From NCBI GenBank assembly GCA_011773575.1, contig WVXJ01000121.1:1852-11736 (forward strand): a stretch of 9,885 nt of DNA, given 5' to 3'. The position numbers and the translations under genes are program-made. This document shows positions 1 to 7,258 of this stretch, in pieces. The notes below the pieces were generated by a model. It was not told the origin of the DNA and did not search any database. It worked only from the letters and a program-made list of their open reading frames with translations. This stretch comes from Armatimonadota bacterium. Lineage in GTDB: Bacteria; Armatimonadota; Hebobacteria; Hebobacterales; WVXJ01. Every line of letters begins with the position of its first letter. The first letter of the stretch is position 1.

Positions 1-3000
1 CTGCTGGAGCAATACTTCATCACTGAGAGCGACAATCGCCAGGCGATTGAGGCTGTCCTGGAGAGCCTGTCCCGAGAAACGGGAGAGGCTTTCTTGATCT
101 TCGGCCCCTATGGCGCGGGGAAATCGCATCTGCTCGCGGTGGTGAGTTTGCTGGCCGAGTTCCCGGCCTGCTGGAGCTATTTTCTCGCTGCACATCCGGA
201 GTTCTCCCGGCTTGCTCCCTCCTCGGGGCGCAAACCCCTCGTTGTGCAGATACCTCTGGACGACTACTCAGGGCCCGCTCACAGCCTGGAGCAAATCGTT
301 TTTCAACACATTGAGGCAGAACTCTCTTCTGTCTGGCATAAGGCCTGGACGCCACTGGCGGATAGGTCATATTTCCTTGATCTTTTCGAGAAGCAAGTGC
401 TGAGCCATCGCGAATCAGAATGGTCGAACTTCCTGAAAACTCGACGACCGGACACCTCCTGGGAGGAAATGAAGGAGAATGCTACTCAACAGGCAGCAGA
501 ATTGGCGCATGAATTCTTGAAAGAGATAGGCCTTCCACTGGATTGCCGGCGGTCTCGAGCGGAGGCAATGTTTTCTCTTTTCCAACATCTGAGAAGTCAC
601 GACTACTCCGGCACGGTCTTGCTAATAGATGAACTGTCAACATTCCTTGCCTCAAAGGATAAACAGAGCCTGAACCGTGACGCATCTTTTCTGCAGTTCC
701 TTGCCCAACAGAGCGGCACTTCGCCTCTCTGGATTATCGCCACTGCGCAGCGCAGCCTGGAGGATGTGGGAGATATTGATTCTCATACCCTCAGACAGAT
801 TCGGGACCGCTTTCACGGGCGGTTTGCGCTTTCCATCTCTGAAATCCGGCGAGTGATTTCTGACAAGTTGGTCGAGAAACATGATGCGGCGGTATTTCCC
901 GCCAAGGTGGCGGCGATTCATCGTCAATATGACCAACATAATACGCGGCTCGCCTTCTCCCCCGAAGAGCTAAGCTTCTCTTACCCGGTGAATCCACTTG
1001 TCTTGGATTGTCTGGAGGCGCTCGCCGGCAATTACCTTTCTTCAACGCGAAGCCTCGTCGCTATGGTTCAGGAAGGGTTATCGAAAGAGGATTTCCTGAG
1101 TGAAGATGCCGCCAGGCTGCTCACCCTTGACGAAATCTTCGATTTGGAGCGGGAAGAACTTCTCGCCTTGCCGGAGGCGAGAAGATTCCGTCAGGTTTGG
1201 GAGTTCTTGAGTCGCAATCTGCCGTCCATGGTGGAGCCGAAGGACCTGGAAAGAGTGCAGGTGATTATCAAGAATCTCCTGCTGATTTCCATGGTCGGTT
1301 TGCGCTGGCCGGTGAGCCGGTTCGCCGATGCCGTGATCGGCTGTCGGGAGCGGACTCTATGGGGCAACCGAGTGGAGGTGGAGCGGCTGCTGCGAAGGGT
1401 GTGGCGCAAGGGCGCTTATGTGGAGGTGACCCGGTCCGCGGAGCTCGGTGCAACTGAATACTTCCTGGATGCGGACAGCGATGTCTCCGAGGCGCTGCGG
1501 AGGAAGATGAATGAGGCATTGGCCGCGCTTTCAAAGACTGACGCGCGGGTAAGTGAATGGGCCTTACAGACATTGGATGGAGAAACACTTCCTCTGTCAG
1601 ACTTCTCTGCCGTCCGCTCCGTGGGAATCGAATGGATGGGTGTGCGCCGTTATGTCAACATCGGTTGCCGCAAGTTGTCGGAGATGAAGGCGGAGGAACT
1701 AACCCAGGCTGCGGCGACTTTGGAATCCCCCGCTTGTTGGGAAGACGGGTGGCTGTTCATCTCTCCTCCTTGTGTTGAGCCTGAAAAAGAGAGGCACATT
1801 TGGCGGCAAAATACTCAGCAGATAAAATGCCGTTTTCGCCACGGATTGCTCGTCTGGCTGCCGCGGCCGCTGGAAGATAATGAACGGGAAATCATGCTTG
1901 AACACGCGGCCGCTAATCTGCTGCTGGCTGATGCAACTCTTTCCGCCAGCCGCAAGGGTCGAGAGATACGTACCCGGTTGAAAGAACTCCTAGGTGAGAT
2001 GAAGGAAGAGTGCCGGCGGGCGCTTTATCGCGCCTATCTTGAAGGAGAGGTGTTGGGGATTGATGAGGGGGTCGCCATCAATCCCGAATCCCTTGGCGCG
2101 GAGAAATGGGAGGAACTGCTCGCCGATCTCTTCGCCTCTTCGTTCCGTAAGATCTTTCCCGATTTGGCTTCCATTGCTCCGCGTCAGCGGCTGGCGGGCC
2201 GATCCCATACGAATCGAATTATTGACAGTTTCATGCGCGCGGGTCAGGCGGTTCTGGCTCCGGGGAGCGCGCTGGAAGAACATCTCCGCAACTATCTGGA
2301 GCCGCTGGGCTTCTTGCAGCGGGAAGGCAACCGCTTTCAACTCGCCATTGCTCCGAGTCCATTTACGGCACATCTCCTGTCACTTCTTCCAGAGCCAGCC
2401 AAAGAACCACAGCCGGAATCCGTCATTTCCTATGCCGAATTGGAGGGCCGGCTGCGAAAAGGAAGTTTCGGGTTGACACCGGAGTTGGTGGAACTGGTAA
2501 TCGCGGGACTGGTCAGGGCGGGATACCTGCGCGGTCTGGACGGCTTCCTTTCACCTCTGCATCTCTCCCAAATCTCTACACCCATGTGTGACAATCTGCC
2601 GTTTTTGATGAAGGCCTCTCCCCTTTCGGAGAAAGAACAGACTTGGCTTTCGGCCGTGGGGAAAAGGCTATTTGGCTATGATGCCGACTCTCTCGACCTG
2701 GCGGAGCAGGAGGTCCTATGGGATCATCTTCGCGGCTGGACAAAGCGCGCCTCAGCCGATTTGCCGGAAATGCGGGAACACCTTGAGGAGTTCATCCACT
2801 CCCTGGGACAGGAGAAGATTCGCTGGAGCACAAGCTGCGCGCTACTCCAGCAGATCACCCGCCTCTTGGAAAAAGACTTTTCCTACGTCGCCTCCGCACC
2901 GGGGGTAAGTCTTTTCCTGGAAGCCGCGCAGCAAACCGTCGGCGGCCCTGAGAAGACTATCGATGCTTTGGAAGGATTTGCAGGACTCCGGCAGTTCCTG

Positions 3001-3834
3001 CGCCAATACGCTTCTGCGCTGCAACAGGCTCATCTCTATCTGGGCGATTCTCGTTTGACCCTGCCGGAGAAGTCCCTCGCAAAACAGCGCACGGCACTCC
3101 TGGATAAGTTTACAGCGGGCGAAGAGATGATTCCACACGGCGCGAGCCTCGTTGCAGCGTGGAAGAAACTCCACCACGGCTATGCTGTCCGCTATCAGGC
3201 GTGGCACGCGCATCAACATTCTCTCGCCCGTTTTCGGGCTTATCTTGAGTTGAAGAAAAGCGAAGGCTTTCGCTTGGGAGAAAGGCTGGCGCACGCGGGA
3301 ATCGATGAAAGGGGAGACTTCGCCTCTTTCGTCTCGAAACTGAACAGCGCGCTCTCACTTCACTGCGACGGCTCTGCTTTGACGGGCGTGCTAGAATCTT
3401 CGCCGGTCTGCCCGGAATGTGAACTGCGGCTGGGTGCTTCACTTGCTCTCCCCGACGCAAGGGAGATGGGCGGAAGATTGGAAGCCGAGGTTGAGAAGAT
3501 GCAAGCGCGACTATTTGATCGACAGCGCATTGCTTTGCTGCGCAAACGATTGCTGGCGGAGGCCCCCGGTGAACTTCGCCGCCGGTTGGAGAAATTACTA
3601 TCCACCTCCGGCGGCCTGACGCGGCCGGAATTGACCGGCCTGCTCAGCCCGGAAGCCGCGGAATGGATGAGAAGGCAGTTGAGTCTGCGAGTCGCTGCAC
3701 GAAGGAGATCCGGCGAACTCACAGAATTATTCGGTCACCGAGAGATGACGAAAGGCCAGGCGCTCCGTCTTTTCCTGTGCTGGTTGGATGAACAAAATCT
3801 ACTTCAAGAAGAAGACTTGGTGGTGATTGAATGA
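1..3834 (+). CDS. Large P-loop ATPase, PglY/DUF6079 or BrxC-like, 5' partial
   Basis: The frame is open from base 1 to the TGA at 3832-3834 (1277 codons visible), so the true start lies upstream; the TTG at 94 falls just before Walker A and is not a believable start. Residues below count from base 1. Seen: Walker A GPYGAGKSH at 35-43; Walker B VLLIDE at 206-211 (D210, E211); a sensor-like WIIATAQ stretch near 244-250, followed by TLRQIRDRF. A compact region at about 808-857 (SYAELEGRLR...GLTPELVELVIAGLVRAGYL) reads like a winged helix. Near the C-terminus H1121, C1122, C1137 and C1140 (CPEC) could bind zinc, followed by a charged, possibly coiled-coil stretch. Family knowledge: Walker A with a following histidine, the LIDEL box, the LR.I.DRF segment and a length above 1200 residues match the large ATPases of BREX/Pgl anti-phage loci. 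Inference: an ATP-driven, DNA-associated defence protein in the cytoplasm. The family call is by motif memory, so PglY versus BrxC versus another relative is open. Its stop overlaps the next start. Confidence 0.72.
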   Translation: MLEQYFITESDNRQAIEAVLESLSRETGEAFLIFGPYGAGKSHLLAVVSLLAEFPACWSYFLAAHPEFSRLAPSSGRKPLVVQIPLDDYSGPAHSLEQIVFQHIEAELSSVWHKAWTPLADRSYFLDLFEKQVLSHRESEWSNFLKTRRPDTSWEEMKENATQQAAELAHEFLKEIGLPLDCRRSRAEAMFSLFQHLRSHDYSGTVLLIDELSTFLASKDKQSLNRDASFLQFLAQQSGTSPLWIIATAQRSLEDVGDIDSHTLRQIRDRFHGRFALSISEIRRVISDKLVEKHDAAVFPAKVAAIHRQYDQHNTRLAFSPEELSFSYPVNPLVLDCLEALAGNYLSSTRSLVAMVQEGLSKEDFLSEDAARLLTLDEIFDLEREELLALPEARRFRQVWEFLSRNLPSMVEPKDLERVQVIIKNLLLISMVGLRWPVSRFADAVIGCRERTLWGNRVEVERLLRRVWRKGAYVEVTRSAELGATEYFLDADSDVSEALRRKMNEALAALSKTDARVSEWALQTLDGETLPLSDFSAVRSVGIEWMGVRRYVNIGCRKLSEMKAEELTQAAATLESPACWEDGWLFISPPCVEPEKERHIWRQNTQQIKCRFRHGLLVWLPRPLEDNEREIMLEHAAANLLLADATLSASRKGREIRTRLKELLGEMKEECRRALYRAYLEGEVLGIDEGVAINPESLGAEKWEELLADLFASSFRKIFPDLASIAPRQRLAGRSHTNRIIDSFMRAGQAVLAPGSALEEHLRNYLEPLGFLQREGNRFQLAIAPSPFTAHLLSLLPEPAKEPQPESVISYAELEGRLRKGSFGLTPELVELVIAGLVRAGYLRGLDGFLSPLHLSQISTPMCDNLPFLMKASPLSEKEQTWLSAVGKRLFGYDADSLDLAEQEVLWDHLRGWTKRASADLPEMREHLEEFIHSLGQEKIRWSTSCALLQQITRLLEKDFSYVASAPGVSLFLEAAQQTVGGPEKTIDALEGFAGLRQFLRQYASALQQAHLYLGDSRLTLPEKSLAKQRTALLDKFTAGEEMIPHGASLVAAWKKLHHGYAVRYQAWHAHQHSLARFRAYLELKKSEGFRLGERLAHAGIDERGDFASFVSKLNSALSLHCDGSALTGVLESSPVCPECELRLGASLALPDAREMGGRLEAEVEKMQARLFDRQRIALLRKRLLAEAPGELRRRLEKLLSTSGGLTRPELTGLLSPEAAEWMRRQLSLRVAARRRSGELTELFGHREMTKGQALRLFLCWLDEQNLLQEEDLVVIE
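3831..3834 (+). promoter_or_regulatory. ATGA stop/start overlap (likely translational coupling)
   Basis: The TGA ending the ATPase (3832-3834) lies inside the ATG (3831-3833) of the first membrane protein. No strong Shine-Dalgarno sequence sits just upstream, only purine-rich GAAGAAGAC around 3808-3816. The second gene is therefore probably translated by ribosomes that finish the ATPase. A second in-frame ATG at 3864, after a purine-rich GAAGAAGAAAG stretch, is an alternative start that would remove the basic tail and the overlap. Confidence 0.6.
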
Positions 3835-5519
3835 GGAAGCCTGAGAAGAAGAAAGACACAAGCATGACGCCCTCCCGCACTGAATCTGCGCATAAATGGA
3901 AGACACTGCTGCACCTCATCTTGTTCAGTGTCGCCGCCATTGCTGCAGCCTCCTATGTTTATCTCCAATCACCACATATCATCGCCAGGGATGCTCTTTA
4001 TCACCTTCGTCACGCCGCGGTCTATGCAAGTGAAGGTCTCTTCATGACGGAATTCCCCTGGGTCGTCTATTCGGTAGTCAGCACCTTTGCGGCCGACATC
4101 TGGTATGGTTTCCATGTGCTGCTGATTCCATTCACTTCCTTCAACGGGCCGGTGGCTCAAGTGAAGACCGCCGGCATCTTCATCCTGGCGACAATGCTGG
4201 TTCTCTTCTATCTTGCGATGCGCCGAAATCGCATGGCCCTGCCCTTCTTGTGGCCTTTTGTATTGCTCTTCATCTCGGGCTCGTTTGTCGGGCGCTTGAC
4301 CACGACGAGACCTGTCGCCATCTCCATGGGGCTGACGGCCTTGCTGTTTTCCTTTATGATCAGCGGCGGCATCTTGGCGGTTTTCTTCCTGAGCCTGGCG
4401 CTGACCTTCTTTCACCTTTCCTTCTTCTGGCTGGGCATTCTCATCGCAATTGCAGTCAGCGCAGTCAAAGTACGCACCGAGAGAAAATGGGAGTGGCGCA
4501 AGCCGCTTGCGGTGCTGCTGGGCCTGGCGGCGGGCTGGCTTCTGAGACCGAATCCTATCGGCGCCGCGAAAGTCTTATATGTTCAGGTCTTCCGGCTCAT
4601 GTTCGAGAAACAGAAAGGTCTCTTGGCCTTCGGACGCGAACTGTATCCCATGAGACCGGAAGTTCTGCTTCATGACTATGGTCTACTCATTTTGATCTGG
4701 CTGGGTATTACCGCGATTTCCCTCTTCGCAATAATTCGGCACGGTGTTGAACGGCCGGCGAGAAACCGCACTTTGTTGTGGAGCAGTCTTGGGCTCTCAC
4801 TGCTCTTTTTCGCCATGACACCTCTCCTCTCTCAACGGTCCGTTGATCAGTGGGCGCTTTTCGCGATCATCTTTGTCGCTGCCGGTTTCACCTATTTCAT
4901 TGTCCCCAGACAGGTAGAAACAAAGGCATTCTCGGGGAAGAAGTTCGTGCCGAGACAAACCCTGGGCGGCGAGATGCGCGCTGCTTGCATATCGGCAGGA
5001 GCCCTTATTCTGGCTTTCATGATGTGGCGAGCAACGGACACCCAGATGTTGAAGAAGGGATATGGGATACCTCCAGACCGACTCAAAGGAGGCCTGGAAT
5101 GGCTGAAAGATAACAGCGAGCCCGGAGAGATCGTTTTCCACGTGAGTTGGGGCAATTTCCCGGAGTTGTTCTACTGGAACCAACATAATCGCTACATCGG
5201 CGGGATGGATCCGATTTTCCAATATGCGTATGACAAGAGCCTTTACTGGAAAGTGCATCACCTCTGGGTCGGCAAGGCCCCCGGTTATACCTGGGGTTCA
5301 CCGAAGCCGGAGGGAGCCAAACTTGAGGACGCCTATACCGTCATGACGCGTGACTTCAAGGCCTCCTATCTCTTGCTGGAAGAGCTCCGTTCGCCTACAC
5401 TCTTCAGTTATGTGACGAGCGATCCGCGTTTCGTCCCGCGTTTTGATGATGGCTGGACAGCGATTTTCCGGCTCTCCGATGACGGGCAGACGGAGCAGAT
5501 AGGTGTCGCTGATGGATAG
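3831..5519 (+). CDS. GT-C-like polytopic membrane protein, tandem copy 1
   Basis: A 562-residue protein with a lysine-rich cytoplasmic tail (1-24), then about 11 hydrophobic segments (roughly 25-45, 112-130, 135-153, 163-179, 181-196, 197-213, 223-237, 283-302, 313-333, 338-357, 383-399) and a soluble C-terminal domain (about 400-562). By the positive-inside rule the loop after the first segment is outside the membrane; it carries D54 in RDALYHLRHA and an FPW motif at 75-77. GRLTTTRP lies near 154-161 and RPNPIGAAK at 239-247. The C-terminal domain holds SWGNFPELFYWN (439-450) and NRYIGGMDPIFQYAYD (453-468). Family knowledge: an acidic residue beside YHLR in outer loop 1 plus a WxxF/WWDYG-like motif in a C-terminal outer domain is typical of STT3/AglB and related GT-C enzymes that use lipid-linked sugars. 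Inference: transfer of a sugar from a polyprenyl carrier outside the membrane; substrate unknown. Unlike its two sisters it has about 10 extra residues before the last membrane segment, where VPRQ occurs twice (358-361, 373-376). A start at 3864 is possible. Confidence 0.85.
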   Translation: MRKPEKKKDTSMTPSRTESAHKWKTLLHLILFSVAAIAAASYVYLQSPHIIARDALYHLRHAAVYASEGLFMTEFPWVVYSVVSTFAADIWYGFHVLLIPFTSFNGPVAQVKTAGIFILATMLVLFYLAMRRNRMALPFLWPFVLLFISGSFVGRLTTTRPVAISMGLTALLFSFMISGGILAVFFLSLALTFFHLSFFWLGILIAIAVSAVKVRTERKWEWRKPLAVLLGLAAGWLLRPNPIGAAKVLYVQVFRLMFEKQKGLLAFGRELYPMRPEVLLHDYGLLILIWLGITAISLFAIIRHGVERPARNRTLLWSSLGLSLLFFAMTPLLSQRSVDQWALFAIIFVAAGFTYFIVPRQVETKAFSGKKFVPRQTLGGEMRAACISAGALILAFMMWRATDTQMLKKGYGIPPDRLKGGLEWLKDNSEPGEIVFHVSWGNFPELFYWNQHNRYIGGMDPIFQYAYDKSLYWKVHHLWVGKAPGYTWGSPKPEGAKLEDAYTVMTRDFKASYLLLEELRSPTLFSYVTSDPRFVPRFDDGWTAIFRLSDDGQTEQIGVADG

Positions 5520-5539
5520 ACCACCCTGGCCGTGAGTGG

Positions 5540-7204
5540 ATGAGAGAGAGACGAAAGAAAAAAAGATCGAGCAGGGTACCTGACAGCCGCAATCGGGCAC
5601 ACGGCGGCAGTTATGGCCGAAAGCGACAACTGCTGCAGTTTGTCTTATTCACTCTCGCCGCCATTGGTGCCGCCTGTTTCATCTACCTGCAAGCCAAACA
5701 TATCGTCGCCAAGGACGCGCTCTATCACCTACGCCATGCCTCTCTCTATGTCAGCAATGGGCCCTTTATGAAGGAATTTCCCTGGCTGACCTGTTCGGTG
5801 ATTAGCACTTATGTGGCTGACATCTGGTATGGCTTCCATCTGCTCTTCATTCCATTCACTTTCATACCTAAGGCGCTGACACAAGCGAAGATTGCCGGCA
5901 TCTTCCTGCTGACGGTGCTGCTGGTGCTTCTCTATGTCGTTATGCGCCGAGAGAAGATGACCTTCGCCTTTCTGTGGCCCTTCGTATTTGCCTTCATCTC
6001 GGGGCCCTTTGCCGGGCGTTTGACGACGACGCGGCCTCATATACTTTCCACCGGTCTAGCCGCCTTGTTGTTTTCGTTCATGATCCGCGGCAGCGCCTGG
6101 CCGGTCTTCCTGGTAAGCGCAGCCTTGACCTTCTTTCACCTCTCTTTCTTCTGGCTCGGCATCCTCATCGCATTTACTGTTACGCTGGTAAGGCTCATCA
6201 CTGAAAGGACTTGGGAGCTGCGCAAGCCGGCCCCGCTCTTGATCGGCTTGACCATCGGCTGGCTGCTGAGGCCCAATCCCATCGGGGCGGCGAAGATCGC
6301 CTATGTACAGATCTTCTTGCTCATGTTGGAGAAACAGAAAGCGCTCCTCGCTTTCGGCCGTGAACTCTATCCTCTCAAGCTGATGCCACTTGTCAGCGAA
6401 TACGGCCTTTTCGCTCTGCTCTGGCTGGGTTTCGCCGCCATCTCTCTCATCGCCATCTATCTGCGCCGCGCCAAATTATCCGGCGGAACCCGCATTCTCT
6501 TCTGGAGCAGCCTCGCACTGTCCACGCTCTTTTTCATCTTGGCGGTATTTGTTTCATCCCGCGCCGCCGACCAGTGGGCGCTTTTCGGAGTCATCCTCAT
6601 CGCGGCCGGCTTTACCCACTTTCTCGCTCCAAGGAAGAACATTCTCCGGGAAGGCCTGGGGCGCAAGACACGCATCATCGGCACCTGCGCGGCAGCGGTC
6701 GTCTTCGCCTGTATGACCTGGCGATTTGTGAGTTCGCCTGAGTTGAAGACAGGATATGGCTTGTATCCATACCAATCGAGAGCCGCGGCGGAGTGGCTGA
6801 AAAACAATAGCCGCCCCGGCGAAATAGTCTTCCATGTGAACTGGGGCCAGTTCCCGGAGCTGTTCTACTGGAACCAACACAACCGCTACATCGGCGGGAT
6901 GGACCCGATTTTCCAATACGCCTATGATAAAGGCCTTTACTGGAAAGCACATCATCTCCTGGTGGGCAATGCCGTCGACCACACTTGGGGCACACCGGAG
7001 GCCAAAGGAACGAATCCGGAGGACACTTATACCGTCATACGCCGTGACTTCAAGGCCTCTTATATTTTCCTGGAGAAATATCGCTCGCCCGCGCTTTTTC
7101 TTCATGCGAGGGACAACGACCCGCGCTTTGTGCGTTGTTTTGATGACCGCCGTACAGCGATATTCCGACTCTCTGATGTGGAGCAGATGGAGCCTGATAA
7201 CTGA
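5540..7204 (+). CDS. GT-C-like polytopic membrane protein, tandem copy 2
   Basis: A 554-residue paralogue of the gene before it, matching along its whole length; by eye more than half of the residues agree, and this is the closest pair of the three. The N-terminal tail is strongly basic (MRERRKKKRSSR). Putative catalytic D59 lies in KDALYHLRHA; FPW is at 80-82, GRLTTTRPHILS at 159-170, RPNPIGAAK at 244-252, NWGQFPELFYWN at 434-445 and NRYIGGMDPIFQYAYD at 448-463. The hydrophobic profile again gives about 11 membrane segments followed by an outside domain of about 155 residues. It starts 20 bases after the stop of copy 1, so it is almost certainly co-transcribed. The ATG at 5540 is preceded only by GTGAGTGG as a weak ribosome site. 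The first codons contain five GA units (5542-5551) and an A7 run (5558-5564). The function is inferred as for copy 1: a membrane glycosyl- or oligosaccharyl-transferase. The retained D, TTTRP and W..F motifs suggest it is active on a similar substrate. Confidence 0.85.
   Translation: MRERRKKKRSSRVPDSRNRAHGGSYGRKRQLLQFVLFTLAAIGAACFIYLQAKHIVAKDALYHLRHASLYVSNGPFMKEFPWLTCSVISTYVADIWYGFHLLFIPFTFIPKALTQAKIAGIFLLTVLLVLLYVVMRREKMTFAFLWPFVFAFISGPFAGRLTTTRPHILSTGLAALLFSFMIRGSAWPVFLVSAALTFFHLSFFWLGILIAFTVTLVRLITERTWELRKPAPLLIGLTIGWLLRPNPIGAAKIAYVQIFLLMLEKQKALLAFGRELYPLKLMPLVSEYGLFALLWLGFAAISLIAIYLRRAKLSGGTRILFWSSLALSTLFFILAVFVSSRAADQWALFGVILIAAGFTHFLAPRKNILREGLGRKTRIIGTCAAAVVFACMTWRFVSSPELKTGYGLYPYQSRAAAEWLKNNSRPGEIVFHVNWGQFPELFYWNQHNRYIGGMDPIFQYAYDKGLYWKAHHLLVGNAVDHTWGTPEAKGTNPEDTYTVIRRDFKASYIFLEKYRSPALFLHARDNDPRFVRCFDDRRTAIFRLSDVEQMEPDN
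5542..5564 (+). repeat. Short GA repeat and A7 run at start of copy 2
   Basis: Immediately after the AT of the start codon there are five GA units (5542-5551), then CGAAAG and seven consecutive A (5558-5564). These encode the basic tail RERRKKKRS. Such tracts can slip in replication or transcription, and any unit change would frameshift the gene at codon 2-9. The tracts are short, so this may simply be codon use for Arg and Lys. Confidence 0.45.
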
Positions 7205-7258
7205 TGCTCCGGTCGGTTAAGATGAAGCGATTGAGGAAAGAAATCTGAGTGGAATTGA
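7205..7258 (+). other. 54-base gap between copies 2 and 3
   Basis: There is no convincing promoter or terminator. The gap contains a nine-codon frame (ATG 7222, stop 7246-7248) and a purine-rich AGGAAAG at 7234-7240, too far from the ATG at 7259 to be an ideal ribosome site. TGAGTGGA (7246-7253) is also found before copy 2 (5533-5540), and ATTGAATGAG (7254-7263) is found at the start of copy 1 (3826-3835). The gap therefore looks like remnants of the duplicated leader. Confidence 0.4.

Noticed and set aside
94..96. TTG as the start of the ATPase
   Set aside because: The frame continues upstream to base 1 with plausible protein (YFITESDNRQAIEAVLE), and a start here would leave Walker A at the extreme N-terminus.
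2039..2476. 145-codon + strand frame inside the ATPase
   Set aside because: It overlaps the long conserved ATPase frame fully and shows no family motif.
7222..7248. Nine-codon leader-peptide-like frame before copy 3
   Set aside because: It has no attenuator-like codon run and no adjacent terminator hairpin; frames this short arise by chance.
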